The notes beneath the pieces were generated by a model. That model was not told the origin of the DNA, made no database searches, and worked only from the letters and a program-made list of their open reading frames with translations. The position numbers and the translations under genes are program-made. 64,000 nt of DNA from Clostridiaceae bacterium (GTDB lineage: Bacteria; Bacillota; Clostridia; Peptostreptococcales; Natronincolaceae). Location: assembly GCA_018432235.1 (NCBI GenBank), contig JAHDLO010000015.1, positions 453,988 to 517,987 of the forward strand. Reading direction: 5' to 3'. Below, one piece after another: positions 34,974 to 43,670 of this stretch. Position 1 is the first letter of the stretch. Every line of letters starts with the position of its first letter.

Positions 34974-36155
34974 TTATCGCACTAGTCTTCTTTTTACTTT
35001 CTTTAAAACAATGAGAAAAAAGCTAAAGGCAGGTGCAGGATCAGTTAAGGACCAAATTGCTGGTGCTTTTTTCAACGTAAGTGTTTTTACTACCTTTACA
35101 AGGTCTAGTTGCTTTGTTTTAATATAATCCTTTATTGCAAATATATCCTCAAACAGGTATCTAAAGGCCATATCAATATCATAATCTATATATCCGCTGC
35201 CGATCTCATCACCGGTTAGCTCCTTGTAAGCCAGTAGAGGGAAATTAATACCGCATTTCTCCAGCAATACATTTAATGTTGTGGTTCGAACATTAATTTC
35301 AATCAAATAGTATTTTCCAGTAACCGCATCTTTCTTGAACTCGATTTCAGCAAAGCCCTTATAGCCTATTGCCTCTAAAAAGGGGGCTCCGATATCGTAT
35401 AGCTCCTTAACATATTTTTGCCTTGTGTATACTGATGCGCCGAAGTTTATAGGATATTGCCTTAATTTTTGGCAGGTCATCCAATGGGTAACCTTAGAGC
35501 TTTGATCTAAATAAGCGTCAAAGGTATACATGTGGTCATCAAAGCCAGGTATGATACGTTGGACGATCACCTCCAGCTTTTCATTGTTGGCCCGGCTAAC
35601 GGCCTTACTGACATCCTCCTCATTGTAGCACATAAACATCTTAGCTCGGAACTTTGCCATAAAGGATGGTGAATCAGTGGGCTTTACGATACAGGGGAAG
35701 CCGATCTCATTTTTTACTCTTTCTAGATAGTCGGCTTCATCAGTCGTTATGGTTTCTGGTACCAACACATCATGCGCCACTGCTATACTATGGAGGGCCT
35801 GCTTGTCCATCAGCCTTGACCACAGGCCCTTATCCGTCATATTTATGAGATAATACTTATTCAATTCCTCAAGATGTCTGTCTATAAATTCAACATAGCC
35901 ATCGGCACAGGGAAAAAGAACAGGCTTGTGCTCCTCTTTTTTTGCATAATCTATTAAAAAGTTCAGATATTCCCTCTCACTATTACTGTAGTGAGGCGCA
36001 ATCAAATGCTCCCGAAGGTATTTAGATTTTGCAGCATAGCAGTTTTCCTTTGTATAGTCTACTGCTACTGTGTAAATTCCCTTAGCACCCAAGCATCTGA
36101 TGATGCTTAGTCCGATATAATAATTTGAGCCTAATATAACTGCTTTGTTATGCAT
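34974..36155 (-). CDS. ATP-grasp family carboxylate-amine ligase
   Basis: 393 residues. An N-terminal pre-ATP-grasp fold (AVILGSNYYIGLSIIRCLG) is followed by the ATP-grasp domain (FPCIVKPTDSPS with the ATP-binding Lys; EVIVQRIIPG; AEIEFKKDAVTGKYYLIEINVRTT with metal-binding Glu/Asn). This layout is that of stand-alone ligases related to D-aspartate ligase or predicted ligases of COG3919. Product unknown; no cognate amino-acid gene nearby. AAGGAG precedes the ATG, 12 bp before the MGMT-family gene. Confidence 0.85.
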   Translation of the reverse strand: MHNKAVILGSNYYIGLSIIRCLGAKGIYTVAVDYTKENCYAAKSKYLREHLIAPHYSNSEREYLNFLIDYAKKEEHKPVLFPCADGYVEFIDRHLEELNKYYLINMTDKGLWSRLMDKQALHSIAVAHDVLVPETITTDEADYLERVKNEIGFPCIVKPTDSPSFMAKFRAKMFMCYNEEDVSKAVSRANNEKLEVIVQRIIPGFDDHMYTFDAYLDQSSKVTHWMTCQKLRQYPINFGASVYTRQKYVKELYDIGAPFLEAIGYKGFAEIEFKKDAVTGKYYLIEINVRTTTLNVLLEKCGINFPLLAYKELTGDEIGSGYIDYDIDMAFRYLFEDIFAIKDYIKTKQLDLVKVVKTLTLKKAPAIWSLTDPAPAFSFFLIVLKKVKRRLVR

Positions 36156-36167
36156 ATTAACACTCCT

Positions 36168-36647
36168 TTATTGCTGTGGTTGCCATAGGTGTTTTTGAAA
36201 ATCCTTAACAAAAAATCTTTTACCCCTATTGATTATTTCATGTCCTTCAAGCTCCATTAATCCCTTCTGGTGTTCTATGCCACCTGGATATTTAGGGTTA
36301 AGCTCTCCGCCACTTTTCAAGGTTCTCCAATAAGGCGTTATGTCTTTGCTTCCCAGAATTTCTCTTTCCTCGGAAGCCTTTGCTACAAGGTTCGTAAAAA
36401 TACCCGCTGTAAGCTGGCATGTGAAATCCGCATTATGCTTTTCAGCTAAGTATGCTCTAATTTCATTTATAGTTATAACATATCCTTCAGGGACCTGCTT
36501 CATTATTTCGTCATATTCCTTAGGTGCCGCCACCAGCATATAACCATGTCCAAAACGTTTTGCCATTTTGTTGTCGGGGCTTATAAGCTCTACCTTCGGT
36601 AAATCGCCTGAGTTATTCAGCTTTTCATTATGAGTTTTTTTAGCCAA
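36168..36647 (-). CDS. MGMT-family protein (alkyltransferase-like)
   Basis: About 159 residues from TTG 36647, spaced 6 nt after GGAGGT (an ATG at 36677 lies within the previous gene and has no SD). The C-terminal part resembles the MGMT DNA-binding fold (QVPEGYVITINEIRAYLAEKH; TPYWRTLKSGGELNPKYPGG). The usual PCHR alkyl-acceptor Cys is not seen; a Cys in ADFTCQLTAG is not in that context. An alkyltransferase-like DNA-damage sensor is possible. Confidence 0.75.
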   Translation of the reverse strand: MAKKTHNEKLNNSGDLPKVELISPDNKMAKRFGHGYMLVAAPKEYDEIMKQVPEGYVITINEIRAYLAEKHNADFTCQLTAGIFTNLVAKASEEREILGSKDITPYWRTLKSGGELNPKYPGGIEHQKGLMELEGHEIINRGKRFFVKDFQKHLWQPQQ

Positions 36648-36658
36648 AGTTGCACCTC

Positions 36659-37216
36659 CTAAAATTTCTCCATCCAATAAAATAAATCGTCATCCTGAAT
36701 GAATTCACCTGTTATGCAAAAGCCTGATTTAAGGTAGCTTTTAATGGCTCTTTGGTTTGTGCTTAATACATCCAGCCTTATTCTTTTGAGCCCCTTTGCC
36801 ATACACCAATTAGACAGTGCCGTTAATGCTTTAGTTCCAATACCTATATTGCACCAATCGGGATGAATTCTGATGGTCATATTTCCTACCGTCATAGAAT
36901 TCCAATTAATTTCAGCCAAATAAAATACGCCTAATAGCTTTTCTGTATTGTTTTCAAGTGCTAAGCATATTAAACCTGTATTCTCTTTTATTTTACGCCA
37001 TTTAAGATCTCTTTCAAGTAAGGGCTTGTCTTTAAAAGAGGCATTAAACATCTCATAGTATTCTGGATAGCTGGGCCAATTAGCCCGTAGGTCTAGGTCG
37101 TCACGGTTCATGGCCCTAAAGAAGCAGTCATCAAAAGCTATGGGTAGTGCTGCTAGGAAAATCTCCTTGTTTTGCATCTCTAATCTCTCTTTCAACATAA
37201 CCTTTTTTTTCGACAT
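36659..37216 (-). CDS. GNAT family N-acetyltransferase
   Basis: Up to 185 residues. Motif A WCNIGIGTKALTAL, then LDVLSTNQRAIKSYLKSGF. The start is uncertain: ATG 37216 has no clear SD; in-frame ATG further in (before QNKEIF) is possible. It is separated from the upstream clamp gene by a terminator, so it may have its own promoter. Confidence 0.8.
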   Translation of the reverse strand: MSKKKVMLKERLEMQNKEIFLAALPIAFDDCFFRAMNRDDLDLRANWPSYPEYYEMFNASFKDKPLLERDLKWRKIKENTGLICLALENNTEKLLGVFYLAEINWNSMTVGNMTIRIHPDWCNIGIGTKALTALSNWCMAKGLKRIRLDVLSTNQRAIKSYLKSGFCITGEFIQDDDLFYWMEKF

Positions 37217-37267
37217 ATTATATATTCAACAATGAACATGATTTTCCTTTAGTTGGATAAAAATAAT

Positions 37268-37289
37268 AGAGCCTTAATTATAAAGCTCT
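37268..37289 (-). terminator. intrinsic terminator after the dnaN paralogue
   Basis: AGAGCTTTA/TAAGGCTCT on the minus strand (one G-U), loop TAAT, followed by ATTATTTTTA. It lies 15 bp past the stop of the sliding-clamp gene. Confidence 0.75.
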
Positions 37290-37303
37290 AATTTTCTTGA
37301 TTA

Positions 37304-38422
37304 CTATATGATTATGTTGTTACTCAGTCTTACAGGAAGTATTAAGTACTCATAGTCCTTACTTCCTATAGCTTTTATAACCGCAGGCGAGTTGCTGCCC
37401 TTAGAAAAGCAGATGGATATTTCTTCCTCATCAAATACTCTTAAGCCCTCTAAAATATAATTGCTATTAAAGGCGATAACCAGGTCCTTACCCCTTTTAT
37501 CTATGTTTACCCGCTTTGAGATACTTCCGATTTCGGCATTTGAAGAAATTATCATGCTATTGTCTGAAATATCCAGTTTAACACCAGTATTGCTGTAGGA
37601 TGCAAAAATTGAAGCAACCTCTATGGAATAAAGTAAATCCTTTGTCCTTACCCTGATCTCCGACTCATATTGTGTGGGAATTACAGCGCTATGGTTTATA
37701 AAATTGCCTTGCAGCAGCCTTGTTATTATCTTTATACTATTAAAACTAAAAACAGCATATTTTTCGTGTAGAGAAATCTTTACCTTACTTCTGCTATCGG
37801 CGGATAATAGCTTCCCAAGTTGTATTAAGCTGCTTCCAGGAATTATGCCCTTTGCCCGAATACGATTATCACAACAGCAAAGCTTTGCTAAAGCAAATCT
37901 GTATCCGTCGGTGGCAGCCATGATCATTTCACCCTCATTTATTTCCAATAAAGCCCCTGAAATCGCTTGAATATGTTCTCCTTTTGATACTGCAAAGCTC
38001 GTCTGCCTTATCATTTTATTCAGTTGCCCTTCATCAAGAAAAGCTTCGTTGTTTTCCTGCATACTTGGCAGCTCTGGAAAATCCGTAGAATCAAAGCCTG
38101 AAAAGCTCATATCCAGCTCTTCACTCTTTAATTCTATTTTCTGATTTTCCCTAACGCTTAGCTCTATCGAATCATCCTTAAGGCGCCTGACGATATCCCA
38201 AAATAATTTTCCATCCACCACTATGCTTCCGGGCTCCAACACCTCACCCTCAATTGCCATTTCTATGGCTATCTGCATATCATTTGCAGTTAAATATATG
38301 TGATTATCCTCACCTCTAATGAGTACCCCCTTTAAAATGGACATTATTGTGGTGCTTGATATGGCTTTTTGAACTGAATTTATTCCCTGCAGCAGTTGAT
38401 CTCTTTGTACCTTTATTCTCAT
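37304..38422 (-). CDS. dnaN: DNA polymerase III beta subunit (sliding clamp) paralogue
   Basis: About 372 residues with three clamp domains. Recognisable points are IMSILKGVLIRGEDNHIYLTAND, VDGKLFWDIVRRL, MAATDGYRFALA, and the terminal YLILPVRL that lines the peptide-binding pocket. No dnaA, recF or gyrB is nearby, so this is probably a second, specialised clamp. Start ATG 38422 follows GAGGGG. Flanked by GNAT genes and ended by its own terminator. Confidence 0.88.
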   Translation of the reverse strand: MRIKVQRDQLLQGINSVQKAISSTTIMSILKGVLIRGEDNHIYLTANDMQIAIEMAIEGEVLEPGSIVVDGKLFWDIVRRLKDDSIELSVRENQKIELKSEELDMSFSGFDSTDFPELPSMQENNEAFLDEGQLNKMIRQTSFAVSKGEHIQAISGALLEINEGEMIMAATDGYRFALAKLCCCDNRIRAKGIIPGSSLIQLGKLLSADSRSKVKISLHEKYAVFSFNSIKIITRLLQGNFINHSAVIPTQYESEIRVRTKDLLYSIEVASIFASYSNTGVKLDISDNSMIISSNAEIGSISKRVNIDKRGKDLVIAFNSNYILEGLRVFDEEEISICFSKGSNSPAVIKAIGSKDYEYLILPVRLSNNIII

Positions 38423-38456
38423 AGCCTCTTCCCCTCGCTTGTTCACCTTCTAGCAG

Positions 38457-39020
38457 TCAATCCTGCTTCACCCACCCCATTACGATGCGATCCTCATATT
38501 TTTCAGTATATCTGTTGTAGACACAGTCAGCTTTAATGCCTTCTTTGACGAAGCCTAAGTTCTCTGCAAGCCTCTTTGATGGATGGTTATCGGGATGTAT
38601 CGATACCTCTAGTCTGCGAAGGCCACAGCTATTAAAAAGATAGCCGGTTATATACCTTACCAAAGAGCGCATTATCCCTTTGCTCCAATAGGCTTTATTT
38701 AAGATATATCCCAGCTGACCATTGTTATTTCTAAAATCGATGTGGTGAAAGGAAATTAAGCCAATCAGCTTTTGGGTTGTCTCCTCAATAATACACCACT
38801 TGATAAAGTGCTTATTCTTATAGCCACCCTTTACCAGCTCAATCATGCCGGCGGCATCCTCGATAGCCTTCATTGGTCCTTCTCCCTGATACTGCATTAC
38901 CTCTGCATCTGAATATATCTCATAAATATCTTTGCAATCCTTAAGCTCTATTTCTCGAAGGGTATAGTCCTCAATTTTAATTACAGGAAACTCCTTGAAT
39001 AGCATCGACGGATTTATCAT
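38457..39020 (-). CDS. GNAT acetyltransferase, RimJ/RimL type
   Basis: 187 residues: IEDYTLREIELKDCKDIYEIYSD, motif A YWSKGIMRSLVRYI (a Met replaces the last Gly), NHPSKRLAENLGFVKEG. Resembles YdaF/RimJ-like proteins. SD GCGAGG before ATG. Confidence 0.85.
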   Translation of the reverse strand: MINPSMLFKEFPVIKIEDYTLREIELKDCKDIYEIYSDAEVMQYQGEGPMKAIEDAAGMIELVKGGYKNKHFIKWCIIEETTQKLIGLISFHHIDFRNNNGQLGYILNKAYWSKGIMRSLVRYITGYLFNSCGLRRLEVSIHPDNHPSKRLAENLGFVKEGIKADCVYNRYTEKYEDRIVMGWVKQD

Positions 39021-39036
39021 ATTTGTGTACCTCGCT

Positions 39037-39537
39037 TTATAGTGCTATTGTCTTAACCATTAATAGTGTTTCCGGTAGGAAGTATTTAGCCATTCGATGA
39101 GCCGAATATTCCTTAATTTTTTCGGGTTCAGTCTCAACGATGGTGAAGTCCTTCTTTTTATAGAAATTTATCGCCCAAGTCGCTTTTGAATGCACCAGTA
39201 AAGCCAGTTTTTTAATGCCTTTATCACAGAATTTTCCTTCAATAGCCTCCAGTATTTCAGTACCATAACCCTTACCTTGATATGGGCTTAATATATATAT
39301 GGCAGTTATATAAAGGGTATCTTCATCTAGGCCTGTTGTACCTATAAAACCGATATTCTCCTCCTTTTGCTTTATAATTTCGATCTCATAAGCATCCGGA
39401 AGCCCCTTATCTATAAATTTTTTTGCCTGCTTGTCAAAGGCACCAGGGAGTATACTATCATATAGCTTAGCTGCATCCTGACATACCATTGATAAAAATT
39501 CTCTGTCGTTATCTATTGCCTTTATTATTTTTAACAT
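39037..39537 (-). CDS. GNAT family N-acetyltransferase
   Basis: 166 residues with motif A YQGKGYGTEILEAIE and C-terminal TWAINFYKKKDFTIVE. AAGGAG before ATG. 16 bp upstream of the next GNAT gene; the two form a pair. Confidence 0.85.
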   Translation of the reverse strand: MLKIIKAIDNDREFLSMVCQDAAKLYDSILPGAFDKQAKKFIDKGLPDAYEIEIIKQKEENIGFIGTTGLDEDTLYITAIYILSPYQGKGYGTEILEAIEGKFCDKGIKKLALLVHSKATWAINFYKKKDFTIVETEPEKIKEYSAHRMAKYFLPETLLMVKTIAL

Positions 39538-39576
39538 GTTTTTCTCCTTATTTTAACAGCCTCTGAGCATCATGGA

Positions 39577-39891
39577 TTAGATATATCTTCCAGAGTATTT
39601 TTTCTGAATTCGGAATACAAATATGGCGACGATTAATATCCCAAGAATTGAAATGCCAATTCTAAAGGCATCAGGGATCATGGGTATAAAGCTCATAATA
39701 CTACTGATCAATATGATTATCCCAAGGGCGAATAAGCTTTTTCCCATTTCTGTACCATAACCCTTAATATCCTTTACACCATGAATATTATACTTATGAA
39801 TCAGAGTGGTTTTACCTCTTTTCCATATTAGCCAACCGGATATAATAAAGGCAGCAGCAAGTATCATTGATAAGCTATTGTACTCAAGCAT
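39577..39891 (-). CDS. small membrane protein, DUF3784-like
   Basis: 104 residues with three hydrophobic helices. The loop KYNIHGVKDIKGYGTEMGKSLFALG between helices 1 and 2 recalls DUF3784, where a similar loop precedes the second helix. GGAAGGGG before ATG. Function unknown. The 190-bp gap upstream (39892-40081) contains an SD-preceded 9-codon reading frame but no gene. Confidence 0.7.
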   Translation of the reverse strand: MLEYNSLSMILAAAFIISGWLIWKRGKTTLIHKYNIHGVKDIKGYGTEMGKSLFALGIIILISSIMSFIPMIPDAFRIGISILGILIVAIFVFRIQKKYSGRYI

Positions 39892-40081
39892 TTTAAAACC
39901 CCTTCCATTATATGATGAGCTTTTCCTGTATATAGATTTTTTCTAAGTTATTCTACCTCCTGCAGGTGTAAGCTAGTCTCTGCAAATAACCAAGGTTGCT
40001 GCATAGTGAATGCTTCTCTTTGAAGCCAATTTCCTATATGCCTGCTCTACTGTATTCAATCAAGATATCCCCCCTTGCTAA

Positions 40082-40627
40082 TCATTCAATAAATATACTT
40101 CTTCTATTAAGCTTAGGCTCCTTGATCAGTAGAGTAATGCAAAGCTCCTCAAAGGCTGCCAGTATAATGAAGGATAGTAGTCCCTTTATTATTATCGAAT
40201 TTTTCGTTATCATCAACATCATAGGCATTAGAAATACAATAAATCCTGATGCCTTATTTCCTATTGTATGCAGTAGCACCACCCTTTTGTATTTCAGTTT
40301 TGTCAGCAGCATATTCAATAATCGAATTATCAGTATGGCTACGATGTAACGACTACCCATAACTATCGCCCAGGTATGCTGTCGGTAAAAGACATACATC
40401 AAAATAGAGTAAAATACAACATCTGCAATTGAGTCTAGCTGAGCACCCAGCTGCGAGTCCCAGCCAAAATTTCTCGCTAAAAAGCCGTCCAGTACGTCAC
40501 TAATACCAATAAGTACATAAACTACGATAAAGGCATAAGGTGTTGATATGAGTCCTAATAATACTACTGAAAGGGCAATTCTTATGATGGATATAATGTT
40601 TGGTATGTTTCTGCTAATATTTCTCAT
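40082..40627 (-). CDS. CDP-alcohol phosphatidyltransferase family protein
   Basis: 181-residue membrane enzyme. The full family signature DGxxARx8GxxxDxxxD is present (DGFLARNFGWDSQLGAQLD then SIAD). It joins a CDP-diacylglycerol-type donor to an alcohol such as glycerol phosphate or serine, or makes related phospholipids. About five membrane segments. The standard pgsA lies elsewhere in most genomes, so this copy is accessory. It is 21 bp after the nitrilase-like gene. Confidence 0.88.
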   Translation of the reverse strand: MRNISRNIPNIISIIRIALSVVLLGLISTPYAFIVVYVLIGISDVLDGFLARNFGWDSQLGAQLDSIADVVFYSILMYVFYRQHTWAIVMGSRYIVAILIIRLLNMLLTKLKYKRVVLLHTIGNKASGFIVFLMPMMLMITKNSIIIKGLLSFIILAAFEELCITLLIKEPKLNRRSIFIE

Positions 40628-40648
40628 GCTCCTTTCCGTACTTCAGTT

Positions 40649-41302
40649 CTAAAGCTCAATCTCCAATATCCCTTCATCATCAGAAAGGCAAACTAATAGC
40701 TTCTCGTCTATATAGGTGCTGTGACCAATATTCTTGTCGGACACAAGGCTGCTGGCTAAAACGGGTAACCTTCTTTCTTTAACCAGCTCCTTTAGCTCAT
40801 GTATTCTCAAGTCATAATCGTCACCAGTGAAATGATAGATAAATAGAGCAAAGTCCAAATCATCGGTGGAAATGCTTTTCCAATATTTTAAATCCTTACA
40901 GATAATTACTTTGAAGCTTTTATTGAAGAGTTTAAATACCTCGTGAGCTTTTCCGGCTATAATACCCTTCTCCATTTCAGTTTCATCAGGGTAAAGCTTG
41001 AACTGTTGTAATGGTGTCGGTAAAAATTCACAGCTGTTATAATATTCATTCTTGACTTTTACGATTGAATTAACTAATAGTAGCTTATTTTCTGGAATTA
41101 GAAGCCTCTTTTTAGCATGAAAGCTACTATTTACCCAGCCTTCTAAATCTGCCTCTCTGTCTAATATCAAAGAACCAGTGAAGCAATACTCTGGTAAAAC
41201 TAAAAGATCTCCTTTACTTTTATCGATTAGCTTTTGAATTATGTCAGCATTATACGCAATATCCCCCCTTATTATTTTAGGCTGAAGCAATGATATTCTC
41301 AT
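40649..41302 (-). CDS. carbon-nitrogen hydrolase (nitrilase superfamily), short
   Basis: 217 residues, shorter than the usual 260-290. The catalytic Glu is in LVLPEYCFTG and the nucleophile Cys in VIICKDLKYW; a Lys in LQQFKLYPDETE fits the third residue. Substrate unknown. SD AGGGAGG. Close to the phosphatidyltransferase gene (21-bp gap). Confidence 0.83.
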   Translation of the reverse strand: MRISLLQPKIIRGDIAYNADIIQKLIDKSKGDLLVLPEYCFTGSLILDREADLEGWVNSSFHAKKRLLIPENKLLLVNSIVKVKNEYYNSCEFLPTPLQQFKLYPDETEMEKGIIAGKAHEVFKLFNKSFKVIICKDLKYWKSISTDDLDFALFIYHFTGDDYDLRIHELKELVKERRLPVLASSLVSDKNIGHSTYIDEKLLVCLSDDEGILEIEL

Positions 41303-41354
41303 AAATGACCTCCCTTTCTCAAATTAGGCTAAAAAAGACCACAACAAAGCGCTA

Positions 41355-41618
41355 TTAGCCTTTATTCATCTCATAAAAATATTTCAACTCAAACTTAACA
41401 TCCCTTGGCAGATCATGCCAGCGAACTCCTCTAATTGCCCCCTCTAGAGCATATAGCCTATTGATACAGGCAGACTCATCAATTGCCTTTATTCTTAGCC
41501 ATGCATCTCTACTACCTGCTTCGGTTAATTTAGCAGCCGTTTCAATTCCTACCTCTATCAGCTGAGCCTCAACAGCCATACCTATATTTATTAGTCTAGA
41601 TAACTCCCCCATGCTCAT
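41355..41618 (-). CDS. TfoX/Sxy C-terminal domain protein
   Basis: 87 residues matching the TfoX C-terminal domain: LSRLINIGMAVEAQLIEVGIETAAKL, then LYALEGAIRGVRWHDLP. In gamma-proteobacteria the domain is part of a competence regulator; free-standing copies are common in Firmicutes and have no known role. SD GGAGG, 4 nt from ATG. Confidence 0.87.
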   Translation of the reverse strand: MSMGELSRLINIGMAVEAQLIEVGIETAAKLTEAGSRDAWLRIKAIDESACINRLYALEGAIRGVRWHDLPRDVKFELKYFYEMNKG

Positions 41619-41691
41619 TTAACCTCCTTTATTATTCAATAATACTAAATTGACATATCGTTAGCGTTTAGTCGATGATTAAGAAAGTAGT

Positions 41692-42141
41692 TCATAGAAG
41701 GTAAGAAAGCTTAGGAATAATTCTCCCGTTTCCAATTAAAGATGACACCTTTCCAGCTTCAGTACAGCCCATCTTCAGGTAGAAGTCCTTTGCTTGGGGG
41801 CTGGTCACCATTGTGAGCTCTACAATTCCCAATGCTCTACAGGTCTTAATCATATGCTGCCATAACAATTTTCCATAACCACTGCCGATATAATTGGGTT
41901 GGATAAAGAGATATTCTAAATCAGCCTTATTTTCATTAATTATAATGCCATAGAAGCCGATTACCTCTTCTTTCTCCAATACATAGGTGGGGTTATTAGC
42001 AATAAAGTCCTTTGTGACACTGTACTCTCTTTTAAATGCCGCCATATATTCGGAGTCATAGCCCCAATATGCCTCAGAGTCTATGGCTATTTTAGTCAAT
42101 ATATCCGCTTCGCTAGCTAATGCTTTTCTGATAGTCTGCAT
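41692..42141 (-). CDS. GNAT family N-acetyltransferase
   Basis: About 149 residues: motif A YIGSGYGKLLWQHM, C-terminal AKDFYLKMGCTEAG. ATG 42141 follows AGAGGTGG; the in-frame GTG upstream overlaps the SD. Confidence 0.86.
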   Translation of the reverse strand: MQTIRKALASEADILTKIAIDSEAYWGYDSEYMAAFKREYSVTKDFIANNPTYVLEKEEVIGFYGIIINENKADLEYLFIQPNYIGSGYGKLLWQHMIKTCRALGIVELTMVTSPQAKDFYLKMGCTEAGKVSSLIGNGRIIPKLSYLL

Positions 42142-42160
42142 ATCTACCACCTCTAGTATT

Positions 42161-42676
42161 TTATAGCAGTAATTCCTTTATCAATCGCTCCTCTTTTAAG
42201 AGCTTACCAATTTGAATCTCCTTAACCTTGCTTTCCTGAAGAAACCCTAGCTTAAAATAAAAATTCTTCCCTCTATTATTGTCAGCAAGCACCCATAGTG
42301 TTGCATATTTATAGCCTCTATTGATTAGCTCCTGCGTCCCCCAATCCATTAAACGTCTGCCAATACCTCTGTCCCAATATTGTGGCAATAAATATAGCCC
42401 CCAAATCTCCCCATAGGTATTATCTAAATCTTCATCTCTATTGTGTCCAAGGGTCAGAAAGCCAGCAGTTATAGTATCCACCTCAATTAATGCTGTTTCA
42501 TCTCTTCCTTCCGTTAGTGCTGCTTCAAAGTATTTACTTCTTTTTTCCACAGAGATGTTATCCAGTATTTCATCAGGGATAATGCCCTTGTAGGCTGCCT
42601 GCCAGCCCGCTGTATGAATAAGAGCTAAAGCTTTTGAATCTTTGGGATTTGCCCATCTAATGATTGCATTTTCCAC
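42161..42676 (-). CDS. GNAT family N-acetyltransferase
   Basis: About 171 residues: IIRWANPKDSKALALIHTAGWQAAYKGIIPD is the RimI-like opening, motif A YWDRGIGRRLMDWG, C-terminal NRGKNFYFKLGF. A GTG at 42676, 8 nt after AAAGGA, gives this start; longer starts have no SD. Confidence 0.86.
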   Translation of the reverse strand: MENAIIRWANPKDSKALALIHTAGWQAAYKGIIPDEILDNISVEKRSKYFEAALTEGRDETALIEVDTITAGFLTLGHNRDEDLDNTYGEIWGLYLLPQYWDRGIGRRLMDWGTQELINRGYKYATLWVLADNNRGKNFYFKLGFLQESKVKEIQIGKLLKEERLIKELLL

Positions 42677-42832
42677 AAAATCATTCCTTTCAATTCTTAC
42701 TCTCAGCCGTATTCTACAAAGCATCAAGCTTATTTCTGCAGCTGACTTTAGGCTTGTAGCCTTTTGTAATACTAGATCAGGCTAGTCCTTTATCCATGAC
42801 GCCAAATTTACATTATTCATACCGTCAGCTCC

Positions 42833-43375
42833 TTAATTAAGTAAATCAAATTCCAGCTGACAGTCGTAGGGCTCCTTTGCCACCAGCTCTGCGTTATATT
42901 CCACTGCCTCGACACAGCCCAAGGCCTTATAAAAGGCTTGAGTCTCCTCAGAGGAATGGGCTGAAATATAGAGCTTTTTACCGCCTAATTCATTAGCTTT
43001 AACAGTTATTTTCATAAACAAAGTCTTTCCGATACCCATACTACGATAGTCGCTGGATACGTGCAGACTAGATAGCTGTAGATACTCCCCAGCAGAGCCA
43101 AAGACCTTGCTTTCCAAGGATGCAAAGCCGATTAAAGCGTTATGATCAAAGGCACCGATGACTGCACCACCAGAAATCAGCGTATTTTTAAGGCATTTAA
43201 CCAAATATTGATATTCCTCTGCATCCCATTCCTCTACAAAGGCGATATCCTTTAAAACCCAAAGATCTTCTTCCTTACGCCAACAGCGGTTTACTTTTTG
43301 ATAACGCTTAAAGCTTGAAAATATCGAAATTTCTAAATCTGCTTCTGTTAATTCTCTATAGTCAATATGCCCCAC
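42833..43375 (-). CDS. GNAT family N-acetyltransferase
   Basis: 180 residues: DYRELTEADLEISIFSSFKRYQ, motif A YRSMGIGKTLFMKI, C-terminal ETQAFYKALGC. Start GTG 43375 follows AGGAGGAAGG. 12 bp before it ends the next small gene. Confidence 0.86.
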   Translation of the reverse strand: MGHIDYRELTEADLEISIFSSFKRYQKVNRCWRKEEDLWVLKDIAFVEEWDAEEYQYLVKCLKNTLISGGAVIGAFDHNALIGFASLESKVFGSAGEYLQLSSLHVSSDYRSMGIGKTLFMKITVKANELGGKKLYISAHSSEETQAFYKALGCVEAVEYNAELVAKEPYDCQLEFDLLN

Positions 43376-43387
43376 TGACCTTCCTCC

Positions 43388-43621
43388 TTATTTCATGACC
43401 TTCTCATTACCATGCTTAAAATTTCCTGTTGCCTTTGCCATTAAAAGCTGTAAGCTGAAGTCATCAGCTACTTCTGCCCTCGCTAGAAATTTATCGCTTT
43501 CCTTGTCCTTAAGAATTTTAACTGTTTTGCCCATATAGTCTATAAATACCTTTTTATCCTTCGAGACTCTGTATGAAAAGATTTCCTGCTTAAGTCTATT
43601 ATGCTTATCTACACCGTCCAA
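43388..43621 (-). CDS. small protein of unknown function
   Basis: 77 residues, soluble and basic, no recognised motif (YRVSKDKKVFIDYMGKTVKIL; FSLQLLMAKATGNFKHGNE). Start TTG 43621 with AAAGGAGTG about 8 nt upstream. Lies 12 bp before a GNAT gene, probably co-transcribed. Confidence 0.6.
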   Translation of the reverse strand: MDGVDKHNRLKQEIFSYRVSKDKKVFIDYMGKTVKILKDKESDKFLARAEVADDFSLQLLMAKATGNFKHGNEKVMK

Positions 43622-43670
43622 ATAATTACACTCCTTTGAGAATTTACTAGTTGCTATTTATGCGGCTTCG

